13,372 nt of DNA from an uncultured Collinsella sp. Its GTDB lineage: Bacteria; Actinomycetota; Coriobacteriia; Coriobacteriales; Coriobacteriaceae. The notes under the pieces are model-generated. The model was not told the DNA's origin, did no database searches, and saw only the letters and a program-made list of their open reading frames with translations. The DNA lies in NCBI GenBank assembly GCA_902478945.1, contig CABSMX010000056.1, forward strand, positions 1 through 13,372, given 5' to 3'. Below are positions 1-6,603 of the stretch, piece after piece (positions within the stretch are counted from its first letter, which is position 1; every line of letters starts with the position of its first letter). Position numbers and translations under genes: made by a program.

Positions 1-38
1 CGTAGTCTCGTGGGCTCGGAGATGTGTATAAGAGACAG
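1..38 (+). other. Nextera/Tn5 sequencing adapter (artefact)
   Basis: Positions 20-38 read AGATGTGTATAAGAGACAG, the 19-bp Tn5 mosaic end used in Nextera library kits, and 5-19 match the rest of the Nextera read-2 transposase adapter. The first four bases (CGTA) are probably the end of an i7 index. This segment is library DNA, not genome. It also creates a false start: a GTG at 24 in the adapter opens the frame of the first gene and adds five spurious residues (MYKRQ). The exact reverse complement occurs at the other end of the window. Confidence 0.98.
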
Positions 39-1157
39 CTCGCGTATGGTACTTGGGGCGAGCTCGGTCCCGTGCTCGCCATGTCGGTGCTGCTGTCTGC
101 CCGTACGGGCATCGAGACGCTTGTGATCCTTGGCCTGTTTGCTGTGGTCTGCGTGTTGCTGGCCGTGGTCCCCAGCCGCTCCAAACGCATCGGCAGCCGT
201 TTTTTCGCCTTTATTCAGGAGCGCGCCGATACCACATCGCAGACGTTCGTGCGCCTGACGGTGCTTATTTTGGTCACGCTCGTGGCGTTTTCCGCCATTT
301 TTAGCCTCGATATCGTGTTGGGCGCTTTTGCCGCCGGCTTTGTCCTGCGCTACATCATCCCCGAGGGCAACCATACGCTCGAGACCAAGCTCGACGGCCT
401 GGCCTACGGCTTTTTGATTCCGGTGTTCTTTACCGTATCGGGCGCGAAGATCGATCTGACGGCCGTGGTGTCGCGCCCCGGGCTGCTCGTGGGCTTTATC
501 GTGGCGCTGCTGATTATTCGTGCGGTGCCCATTCTTATTTCCATGAGCATTTGTTCTGCGACGCGCGATGTGTCGGCGTATGGCCGCATCACCGTGGCGC
601 TCTACTGCACCACGGCGCTGCCGATCATCGTTGCCGTGACAAGCGTTGCCGTCAACGCGGGCGCGCTGTCGCAAGATATTGCGTCGGTCATGGTTGCCGC
701 CGGTGCCATTACGGTGTTCTTGATGCCATTGCTCGCGCAGCTCTTCTACCGCGTGGTCGATGCCGCACCGGTCGCCGCCGTGGCAGAGGTTGCCGAGCAT
801 CCATCCGATGCGCTCGACATCCTGCGTGCCCATCACGATTTGGCGAGCCTGCTCGCACGCGAGCACGAGCTGCTGACCTCGCATGGTCACGGTCGCGTAT
901 TCGAGGGTCTGCCTACGCTCGATACGATTGCCGAGCGTCTTTCCGCCGAGGCGGCGAGCGGCCACATCGATGCCCGCATCGTGGACGCGGCGCACCTGCT
1001 TGCCGATAAGACCTATGGAGACGAGATCGACACGTCCGAGCTGACTCCGCATGAGCGTCGCCGCCTGGAGCGCGCCAAGCTCGCCGTGCGCGAATACCGC
1101 CGCCGCATGCTGGAGCTCTATGCGCGCGATGAAGCCCAGGACGACGACGGTAAGTAG
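39..1157 (+). CDS. Cation/proton antiporter, CPA2 type (5'-truncated)
   Basis: This is the C-terminal part of a membrane antiporter of the Na+/H+ exchanger family, which swaps monovalent cations (Na+ or K+) for protons across the cell membrane. The first genomic codon is CTC at 39; everything before it is adapter, so the N-terminal helices and true start are missing. Visible are several hydrophobic segments, the LGAFAAGFVLRY stretch typical of CPA2 proteins, and FLIPVFFTVSGAKIDL, which fits the conserved FxPxFFxxxG pattern of that group. The last helix ends near base 755. It is followed by about 133 mostly soluble residues rich in Ala, Glu and Arg, with probable helices and no TrkA-N or TrkA-C signature that I can recognise. 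The gene ends with tandem stops TAG-TAA and has its own terminator. Exact substrate unknown. Confidence 0.85.
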   Translation, partial: LAYGTWGELGPVLAMSVLLSARTGIETLVILGLFAVVCVLLAVVPSRSKRIGSRFFAFIQERADTTSQTFVRLTVLILVTLVAFSAIFSLDIVLGAFAAGFVLRYIIPEGNHTLETKLDGLAYGFLIPVFFTVSGAKIDLTAVVSRPGLLVGFIVALLIIRAVPILISMSICSATRDVSAYGRITVALYCTTALPIIVAVTSVAVNAGALSQDIASVMVAAGAITVFLMPLLAQLFYRVVDAAPVAAVAEVAEHPSDALDILRAHHDLASLLAREHELLTSHGHGRVFEGLPTLDTIAERLSAEAASGHIDARIVDAAHLLADKTYGDEIDTSELTPHERRRLERAKLAVREYRRRMLELYARDEAQDDDGK

Positions 1158-1197
1158 TAAGGAATGCCGGGATACGGGTTCCGTCCAAATAATAGAA

Positions 1198-1236
1198 GGC
1201 GCGCTGCCTGCGGTTGATGCAGGCAGCGCGCCTTTT
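1198..1236 (+). terminator. Rho-independent terminator of the antiporter gene
   Basis: A perfect 14-bp stem, GGCGCGCTGCCTGC at 1198-1211 pairing with 1219-1232, has a 7-base loop and is followed by TTTT and GCGTT. It lies 41 bases after the antiporter stop. The opposite strand is followed by TTCTATTATT, so it may also stop the convergent dehydrogenase transcript, less efficiently. Confidence 0.93.
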
Positions 1237-1278
1237 GCGTTGGGCCTCGTTGAGGTTCGAAGTCGTGGCTTGCGACCT

Positions 1279-2028
1279 TTAGGAGCGGGCGGCTCCGTCG
1301 ACGGGGAGCACGGCGCCCGTGACATAGGATGACATGTCGCTCGCTAGGAAAACAAAGGCGTTGGCGACGTCCTCGGGCTCGCCCATGCGGCCGAGCGGAA
1401 TAGTGGCGATGATGGGCTTGATGACCTCTTCGGGCAGGTTAGCGACCATGTCGGTCTTAGTCACGCCAGGGGCAACGGCGTTGACGCGGATGCCCATGGG
1501 GGCGAGCTCGCGCGAGAGCGACTGGACCATGCCGTTGACGGCAAACTTGGACGTGGGGTAACCGACGCCGGAGGGCTGGCCGTACTTGGCGACCATCGAG
1601 CTCGTGGTAGTGATGGTGCCGCCGTGTCCGGCCTCGGTCATAATCTTGGCGGCCGCCTGGTGACCGTTAAAGACAGCGACGACGTTGAGGTCCATGACTT
1701 TGGCGAACTCCTCGGCCGTGTAGTCCAAAAGGGGCGAGCGCTGGGAGATTCCGGCATTGTTGACGACCGTGTCCAGGCCGCCCATGTCGGTTGCAGCCTG
1801 GGTAAAAGCCTCGGTCACGGCCTCGAGTGAGGTGAGGTCGCAGGAGCGGCCCCAGACCTTGGCGTCGGGATAGGCGGCCGCCAGCTTCTCAACGGCCGCG
1901 TCGGCAGTCTCCTGGCGCGAGCCAAAGACGGTGACGGCAGCGCCTTCCTCGATAAAACGGCAGGCGATCGCATAGCCGATACCGCGCGTGCCTCCGGTGA
2001 TGATTGCTTTCTTGCCCTCGAGCAACAT
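1279..2028 (-). CDS. Short-chain dehydrogenase, BaiA/FabG-like
   Basis: A 249-residue classical SDR, expected to be a soluble NAD(P)-dependent ketone/alcohol oxidoreductase. The Rossmann motif TGGTRGIG is at residues 11-18, NNAG at 90-93, and the catalytic set is Asn115, Ser144, Tyr157 and Lys161 (YPTSK). Ser37-Arg38 follow the second strand, where a basic residue often favours NADP(H). The start at 2028 (MLLEGKK) is chosen because AGAGGAAG lies just upstream; the frame stays open for 40 more residues, but these do not look like SDR sequence. Compared from memory, it resembles clostridial BaiA (3-alpha-hydroxysteroid dehydrogenase) in length and in blocks such as ITGGTRGIG, DLTS, SGVGYP and VAPGV. 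A FabG-type 3-oxoacyl-ACP reductase or a sugar dehydrogenase remains possible. It is monocistronic: a terminator separates it from hom upstream, and no fatty-acid genes adjoin. Confidence 0.88.
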   Translation of the reverse strand: MLLEGKKAIITGGTRGIGYAIACRFIEEGAAVTVFGSRQETADAAVEKLAAAYPDAKVWGRSCDLTSLEAVTEAFTQAATDMGGLDTVVNNAGISQRSPLLDYTAEEFAKVMDLNVVAVFNGHQAAAKIMTEAGHGGTITTTSSMVAKYGQPSGVGYPTSKFAVNGMVQSLSRELAPMGIRVNAVAPGVTKTDMVANLPEEVIKPIIATIPLGRMGEPEDVANAFVFLASDMSSYVTGAVLPVDGAARS

Positions 2029-2124
2029 GGTGCTTCCTCTCATCGCGGGCGGACATACACGGCACAGCATAGCGTCGGCAAAATACAGCTGCCGTCGCAT
2101 ATCGGCAAACGGTATCCACGGTTG

Positions 2125-2139
2125 TTGACGAACGGTCAA
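2125..2139. promoter_or_regulatory. Palindrome upstream of the dehydrogenase gene
   Basis: TTGAC-GAACG-GTCAA is a perfect 5+5 bp inverted repeat in the 155-base gap between the hom terminator and the dehydrogenase start. A further TTGTTCAA lies next to it (2141-2148). On the minus strand the right half reads TTGACC and could double as a -35 box, but no good -10 follows at normal spacing. It might be an operator; this rests only on position and symmetry. Confidence 0.3.
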
Positions 2140-2183
2140 GTTGTTCAAACGTTAGTCGATCACTTCGTGCAAAAGATGTAACT

Positions 2184-2217
2184 AAAAGGGGCTCCCATCC
2201 AATCGGACGGGAGCCCC
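2184..2217 (-). terminator. Rho-independent terminator of hom
   Basis: Read on the minus strand, GGGGCTCCC (2217-2209) pairs with GGGAGCCCC (2196-2188). Three more inner pairs form beyond one mismatch, and TTTTAGTT follows. It lies 31 bases past the hom stop codon and ends that transcript before the dehydrogenase gene. Confidence 0.93.
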
Positions 2218-2248
2218 TCATGCGTTATTTGATTTGCCGAGAATCGGG

Positions 2249-3592
2249 CTAGTTGGCCATGACACCTTCGGTCCAAGCCTCGACGTCCTCGATGCGCAGG
2301 ACGTTGGCGACCTCGGCCACGCAGTCGACGCTGGCAAGCTCGGCGGCGGCAGCCTGGACGTCCTTCTCGAGCGCGCGGTGCGTCAGGAAGATGACCGAGC
2401 AGGCATCGCTGACGCCCGACTTGCCGTCCTCGACCTGGTTGATGAGCGAAATCGAGATGTTGTGCTTGGCAAAGATGTCGACCGTCTCGGACAGGGCGCC
2501 CACGCGGTCGGCGACCTTCAGGCGCACATAGTACTTGGTCTGGAGCTCGTCCATGGGCTTAAAGGCGAGGTTGTGACCATAGGGCTCAATCTCGGGCAGC
2601 GGAGCCACGCCGCGGCTGATCTGCTCGGAGAGCGACAAGATATCGCCCACGACGGCGCTCGCGGTGGGGAAGGAGCCTGCGCCCGCGCCGTAGAACATGG
2701 TCTCGCCCACGGCGTCACCCACCACGTAGACGGCGTTCATGGCGCCGTTGACCTTGGCGAGCATATGGTCTGCCGGGATGAGCGTGGGATGCACGCGGAC
2801 GTCGACGCCGGCGTCGGTGTTGCGGGCGATGCCGAGCAGCTTAATGGTGTAGCCGAGCTCGCGAGCCTGGGCGATGTCCTCGGCGCCGATGGTACGGATA
2901 CCCTGCTGGTACACATCGTCGGTGGTAACGCGGGTGCCAAAGCCGATAGAAGCGAGGATCGCCGTCTTGCTGGCGGCATCGAAGCCGTCGACGTCGGCGG
3001 ACGGGTCGGCTTCGGCATAGCCCTTGGCTTGTGCATCGGCGAGCACGTCGGCGTAATCGGCGCCCTCGGCGTCCATGCGCGACAGGATGTAGTTGGTGGT
3101 GCCGTTGAGGATGCCGGCGATGGTCAGGATCTTGTTGCCCACCAGATCGTGCTCAAGTGTGCTCACGATGGGGATGCCGCCGCCGCAGCTGGCCTCGCAC
3201 TTAATCTGCACGCCGCACGCGCGTGCCTTCTCGGCAAGCGTCTCGACGTGACGGCCCAGCAGAGCCTTGTTGGCAGAGACGACGTGCTTGCCGTGCTCAA
3301 AGGCAGTGGTGAAGATCTCGGTTGCGGGATGCTCGCCGCCGATCAGCTCGACGACGATGTCGACGGCGGGGTCGGTGACGACATCGTGCCAGTCGCTCGT
3401 AAAGGCCTCGCGCTCAATGCCTGCCGCCTCGGCCTGCTCCCAGGCAAGCGCGCAGGCGCGGGTCAGCTTAAGGTCGATGCCGTAGGCTGCCAGGTACTCA
3501 TCGTGGTGGCTCTTGATCAGACGGGCCACGCCGCCGCCGACGGTTCCCAGACCGATCAGACCGACGTTCACGGTGCGCAGGGGTTCGCTCAT
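2249..3592 (-). CDS. hom: Homoserine dehydrogenase with ACT domain
   Basis: It reduces L-aspartate 4-semialdehyde to L-homoserine with NAD(P)H, the branch step towards threonine and methionine; cytoplasmic. The product is 447 residues, normal for the monofunctional Gram-positive form, and is not fused to aspartokinase. The nucleotide-binding motif GLGTVGGG is at residues 14-21. The middle holds the conserved VSANKALLG, ILNGTTNYIL and FDAASKTAIL segments; the Asp and Lys of the last match the catalytic DxxxK. An ACT domain covers about 354-434 (YYVRLKVADRVGALSETVDIF...), the usual site of threonine feedback control. The start at 3592 has AAGGAG six bases upstream; an in-frame ATG eight codons earlier lacks such a site. 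Its own terminator follows, and no thrB, thrC or lysC is adjacent. No clear promoter or leader attenuator was seen upstream. Confidence 0.97.
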   Translation of the reverse strand: MSEPLRTVNVGLIGLGTVGGGVARLIKSHHDEYLAAYGIDLKLTRACALAWEQAEAAGIEREAFTSDWHDVVTDPAVDIVVELIGGEHPATEIFTTAFEHGKHVVSANKALLGRHVETLAEKARACGVQIKCEASCGGGIPIVSTLEHDLVGNKILTIAGILNGTTNYILSRMDAEGADYADVLADAQAKGYAEADPSADVDGFDAASKTAILASIGFGTRVTTDDVYQQGIRTIGAEDIAQARELGYTIKLLGIARNTDAGVDVRVHPTLIPADHMLAKVNGAMNAVYVVGDAVGETMFYGAGAGSFPTASAVVGDILSLSEQISRGVAPLPEIEPYGHNLAFKPMDELQTKYYVRLKVADRVGALSETVDIFAKHNISISLINQVEDGKSGVSDACSVIFLTHRALEKDVQAAAAELASVDCVAEVANVLRIEDVEAWTEGVMAN

Positions 3593-3720
3593 AGATAGCT
3601 CCTTCGTGCATCTCATGGATGGATTAACCGCTTAAAGGTTGAGTGCATTCTAGCGTGAACCGAGGGCGCGTGCTCGCCAGGCAACAGGAGCCGCACAAAA
3701 CGGCACCCCCGAAACGCTGC

Positions 3721-3738
3721 GGAAACATTGGAAACATG
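3721..3738. repeat. Tandem GGAAACAT repeat in the hom-remnant gap
   Basis: GGAAACATT and GGAAACATG lie head to tail in the 203-base gap between hom and the binding-protein remnant. The same nonamer GGAAACATT recurs at 4156-4164, upstream of the intact binding-protein gene, and related TGGAAACC occurs twice before livH. This could be a shared regulatory site from a duplicated promoter, or chance. Confidence 0.4.
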
Positions 3739-3795
3739 CTCGCTACAAACGGAACTCCGTAACAAACTGTCAACGTTTACACCATAAGGTTTGCC

Positions 3796-4095
3796 CTGTG
3801 CGACTGGGGCATGCAGGCGCTCGTCGGCCCCGTCACCACCGGTGCCGCCGTCGCCGTCTCGTGCGAGATCGCCGATGCCTTTGCCGAGCAGGCCAAGGCA
3901 TCCAAGCTCGACATCGTCGATACCGTGACCTTTAAGGACGACTCCTCCACGAGCTTTATCAACCAGCCGACCAAGGCCATACGCAAGATCAAGATCGAGG
4001 GCCTGACGGGTGAGCTGACGTGGAACGACGAGGGCCAAGTCGAGAAGCCCGCTACGGCCTATGTGATTCAGGACGGCAAGTACATCGCCGCCTAA
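3796..4095 (+). pseudogene. Remnant of a Liv-type substrate-binding protein
   Basis: The 99 codons plus stop align without any indel to three separate blocks of the intact binding protein downstream: residues 108-131, 198-234 and 358-395. By my count 19/24, 26/37 and 24/38 residues are identical. The first 107 codons (signal peptide, lipobox and first lobe) and codons 132-197 and 235-357 are gone. Both internal deletions keep the frame and the natural stop remains. A 94-residue frame from ATG 3811 is therefore open, but I see no good ribosome-binding site before it and it cannot fold as a binding protein or be exported. The divergence argues for an old paralogue that later lost DNA, not a fresh duplication. 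It sits where a second binding-protein gene would be expected in a Liv cluster. Confidence 0.85.
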
Positions 4096-4297
4096 GTGCA
4101 TATAACGAGACCGGTGAGGCCGTTTTATTCAGGGCAGGGACGCCTGTAACAGAACGGAAACATTACTTTCACACAATAAAGTGGCATTACTGCATAAACC
4201 GACAGGAATACGCAGAATTATGGATAAATGGGCAAAACAAAAGAAAAGTTGAAATAATCGCCACTTTTCTCAACTAAAGCGTCTACTATTTTGCGAA

Positions 4298-4343
4298 CGC
4301 CGAACACGGCGAAGGATGGCCTGTCGGGTAACCGAAACCCGAC
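4298..4343 (+). promoter_or_regulatory. Hairpins in the leader of the Liv operon
   Basis: Two small inverted repeats lie just before the ribosome-binding site of the binding-protein gene: CGCCG-AACA-CGGCG at 4298-4311 and GTCGGGT-AACCGAA-ACCCGAC at 4323-4343. Neither is followed by a U-tract, so neither is a simple terminator. The preceding 4100-4297 stretch is clearly more A+T-rich than its surroundings and probably holds the operon promoter. TTGAAA (4249) and TACTAT (4284) are possible boxes, but their spacing is poor, so I do not assign a promoter. Confidence 0.4.
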
Positions 4344-4364
4344 GAGATTTGAGAGGAGAGCCGC

Positions 4365-5552
4365 ATGTCGAGCCTCACCGGTAAGTCATTGAACCCTGTT
4401 ATGAATCGCAGGAGCGTTATCGCGAGCGCAGCAGGTCTGGGGGCGATGTCCATTCTAGCTGGCTGCTCCTCCAACGGCGGCGACAGCGGTTCCGCGTCGG
4501 GCGACGCTTCGTTTAAGATCGGCACCATCGGCCCGCTGACCGGCGCCAACGCGTCCTACGGCAAGTCCGTTACACAGGCTGTCGAGCTTGGCTGCAAGGA
4601 TTTCTCGACTAAGGAGCTGCCGCTTGTCAGCAAGGCCGAGGACGACCAGGCTGACGGTGAGAAGGCCGTCAACGCCTTCAACACCCTGCTCGACTGGGGC
4701 ATGCAGGCCCTTGTCGGTCCGACCACCACGGGTGCGTCGGTCGCCGTTGCTGCTGAGTGCGGTAACGACCCCGAGACGTTCATGATTACCCCGTCCGCGT
4801 CCTCCGAGGACGTTACCAAGGGCAAGGATTGCGTCTTCCAGGTTTGCTTCACCGACCCCAACCAGGGTGTCAACGCTGCCAAGTTCCTGGCACAGAAGTA
4901 TGCGGACGAGAAGTTCGTGCTGTTCTATAACTCCGGCGACGCCTATTCTTCGGGCATCGCAGATTCCTTTAAGGCCCAGGCCGCTGAGTCCAAGCTCGAG
5001 ATTGTTGACGAGGAGACCTTTAAGGACGACTCCGCCACGAGCTTTACCAACCAGCTGACCAAGGCCAAGCAGGCTGGCGCCACCATGATCTTTGCGCCGA
5101 TCTACTACACACCGGCGTCCGTCCTGCTCAAGAACGCCAAGGACATGGGCTACGACGTCAAGATGATGGGCTGCGACGGCATGGACGGTATCCTGGGCGT
5201 TGAGGGCTTCGATACCTCTCTTGCCGAGGGTCTGCTGCTCATGACCCCGTTCTCCGCCGACGACGAGAAGAACGCCGACTTCGTCAACGCTTACAAAGAT
5301 AAGTATGGCGAGACTCCGGACCAGTTTGCCGCCGACGCCTACGACGGCGTGCATGCGGTGGTCGAGGCCCTCAAGGAAGCCGGCCTGGGTGCCGACGCCG
5401 ACCCGACCGAGGTTGCCGAGAAGCTTCCCGAGGCTATGCGCAACATTACCGTTGACGGTCTGACTGGCAAGCTCTCCTGGAACGACAAGGGCCAGGTCCA
5501 GAAGGACCCGACGGCGTACGTCATTACCGACGGCAAGTACGTACAGGCCTAA
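4365..5552 (+). CDS. livJ: Branched-chain amino acid ABC transporter, substrate-binding lipoprotein
   Basis: A 395-residue extracytoplasmic receptor of the Liv family (Peripla_BP_6 type I fold), which binds Leu/Ile/Val or a related small ligand and delivers it to LivHM. A signal peptide (about residues 13-33, NRRSVIASAAGLGAMSI) ends in the lipobox LAGC, with Cys34 as the lipidated residue, then a Ser/Gly-rich linker. The adjacent Arg15-Arg16 leave a Tat route possible, though the motif is incomplete. The mature part begins KIGTIGPLTGANASYG, the family's typical first strand, and WGMQALVGPTTTG follows near 111-123. The start at 4365 has GAGGAG six bases upstream; Met13 is an alternative. It is the first gene of the five-gene operon. 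The substrate cannot be fixed from sequence; many family members take other amino acids or amides. Confidence 0.95.
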   Translation: MSSLTGKSLNPVMNRRSVIASAAGLGAMSILAGCSSNGGDSGSASGDASFKIGTIGPLTGANASYGKSVTQAVELGCKDFSTKELPLVSKAEDDQADGEKAVNAFNTLLDWGMQALVGPTTTGASVAVAAECGNDPETFMITPSASSEDVTKGKDCVFQVCFTDPNQGVNAAKFLAQKYADEKFVLFYNSGDAYSSGIADSFKAQAAESKLEIVDEETFKDDSATSFTNQLTKAKQAGATMIFAPIYYTPASVLLKNAKDMGYDVKMMGCDGMDGILGVEGFDTSLAEGLLLMTPFSADDEKNADFVNAYKDKYGETPDQFAADAYDGVHAVVEALKEAGLGADADPTEVAEKLPEAMRNITVDGLTGKLSWNDKGQVQKDPTAYVITDGKYVQA

Positions 5553-5583
5553 TTGGCCGCCTTACATAGAGCGGTTTTGATCC

Positions 5584-5645
5584 CAAGCAGGGGAGGTTTT
5601 GGCCTTCCCTGCTTGCTTGGTATCTAGGGACGATGTAACGTCCCT
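5584..5645 (+). other. Two RNA hairpins between livJ and livH
   Basis: The first stem is 13 bp: CAAGCAGGGGAGG (5584-5596), loop TTTTGG, then CCTTCCCTGCTTG (5603-5615), with one G-U pair. The second is AGGGACG (5626-5632), loop ATGTAA, CGTCCCT (5639-5645). Neither has a proper U-run, though GTTTC follows the second. They could protect the 3' end of the binding-protein message or partly attenuate readthrough, giving more receptor than permease. Structure is seen; function is inferred. Confidence 0.6.
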
Positions 5646-5656
5646 GTTTCATACAT

Positions 5657-5698
5657 TAACTGGAAACCTATTCGAAATAACTGGAAACCTATTCGAAA
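5657..5698 (+). repeat. Perfect 21-bp tandem duplication before livH
   Basis: Units 5657-5677 and 5678-5698 are identical; each starts TAACTGG, contains GGAAACC and ends TATTCGAAA with the palindrome TTCGAA. The second unit runs directly into the GGGGG of the livH ribosome-binding site. The period of 21 bp is two helical turns. Confidence 0.97.
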
Positions 5699-5712
5699 GG
5701 GGGATGTGGAAC

Positions 5713-6594
5713 ATGACGGTCTTTATCCAATACCTGGTCAACGGCCTGTCCATGGGCAGCGTCTACGCCATCATCGCGTTGGGCTACACCATGGTCTACG
5801 GTATCGCCAAGATGCTGAACTTCGCTCACGGCGATGTCATCATGGTCGGTGCCTATGTCTCGTTCTGCGCCACGTCGTATCTCGGCCTCCCGGGCTGGGC
5901 ATCTGTAGTTCTCTCTTGCGTGGCCTGCACGGTCCTCGGTGTTCTCATTGAGGGCCTGGCCTATAAGCCGCTGCGCCAAGCAGGCCCGCTGGCCGTTCTG
6001 ATCACGGCTATCGGCGTGTCTTACTTCCTGCAGAACGCCGCGCAGCTTCTGTGGGGCGCCACGCCCAAGAACTTCACTTCGCTCGTCACCTTCCAGGTGC
6101 CGGAGTTCTTGGCCAAGTTCAACGTAAGCGCCGTCTCGCTCGTCACCATCGTCGCCTGCCTGGTTATCATGGCCGGCCTGATGTTCTTTACAGGTAAGAC
6201 CAAGATGGGCAAGGCCATGCGCGCCGTGTCCGAGGACAAGGCTGCCGCTCAGCTCATGGGCATCAACGTCAACCGCACCATTTCGATGACGTTTGCCATC
6301 GGCTCTGCCCTTGCCGCCATCGCCGGCGTGCTGCTGTGCTCCTACTCGCCGGTGCTGCAGCCCACGACGGGTGCTATGCCTGGCATCAAGGCCTTCGACG
6401 CCGCTGTCTTCGGTGGCATCGGCTCCATCCCCGGCGCTTTTGTCGGTGGCATTCTCATCGGCATCATCGAAGCGATGGCGCAGGCTTACATTTCCACGAG
6501 CCTTGCCAACTCCATCGTCTTTGGTGTTCTGATCATCGTCCTGCTCGTCAAGCCTGCCGGCCTCTTGGGCAAGTACGTCCCCGAGAAGGTGTAG
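5713..6594 (+). CDS. livH: Branched-chain amino acid ABC transporter permease LivH
   Basis: Integral membrane subunit of the Liv importer, pairing with LivM to form the channel. At 293 residues it is normal for LivH and almost wholly hydrophobic. Hallmarks are GSVYAIIALGYTMVYGI near the start, LNFAHGDVIMVGAY (about 35-48), and GGIGSIPGAFVGGILIGIIE near the C-terminus, the usual ATPase-contact and last-helix region. The start at 5713 is chosen because an AGGGGG site lies nine bases upstream and the product then begins directly at the first helix (MTVFIQYL). The frame is open to 5599, but that part is the repeat and hairpin region and does not look like protein. ATG 5704 is too close to the G-run. 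LivM follows at once. Confidence 0.95.
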   Translation: MTVFIQYLVNGLSMGSVYAIIALGYTMVYGIAKMLNFAHGDVIMVGAYVSFCATSYLGLPGWASVVLSCVACTVLGVLIEGLAYKPLRQAGPLAVLITAIGVSYFLQNAAQLLWGATPKNFTSLVTFQVPEFLAKFNVSAVSLVTIVACLVIMAGLMFFTGKTKMGKAMRAVSEDKAAAQLMGINVNRTISMTFAIGSALAAIAGVLLCSYSPVLQPTTGAMPGIKAFDAAVFGGIGSIPGAFVGGILIGIIEAMAQAYISTSLANSIVFGVLIIVLLVKPAGLLGKYVPEKV

Positions 6595-6603
6595 GTGAGC
6601 GTT

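Noticed and set aside
2234..3598. A 454-residue open frame on the plus strand
   Set aside because: Antisense shadow of homoserine dehydrogenase; low-complexity composition with no recognisable motif.
4020..4277. An 85-residue frame after the binding-protein remnant
   Set aside because: It overlaps the remnant in another frame and runs into A+T-rich leader sequence; no ribosome-binding site and no similarity seen.
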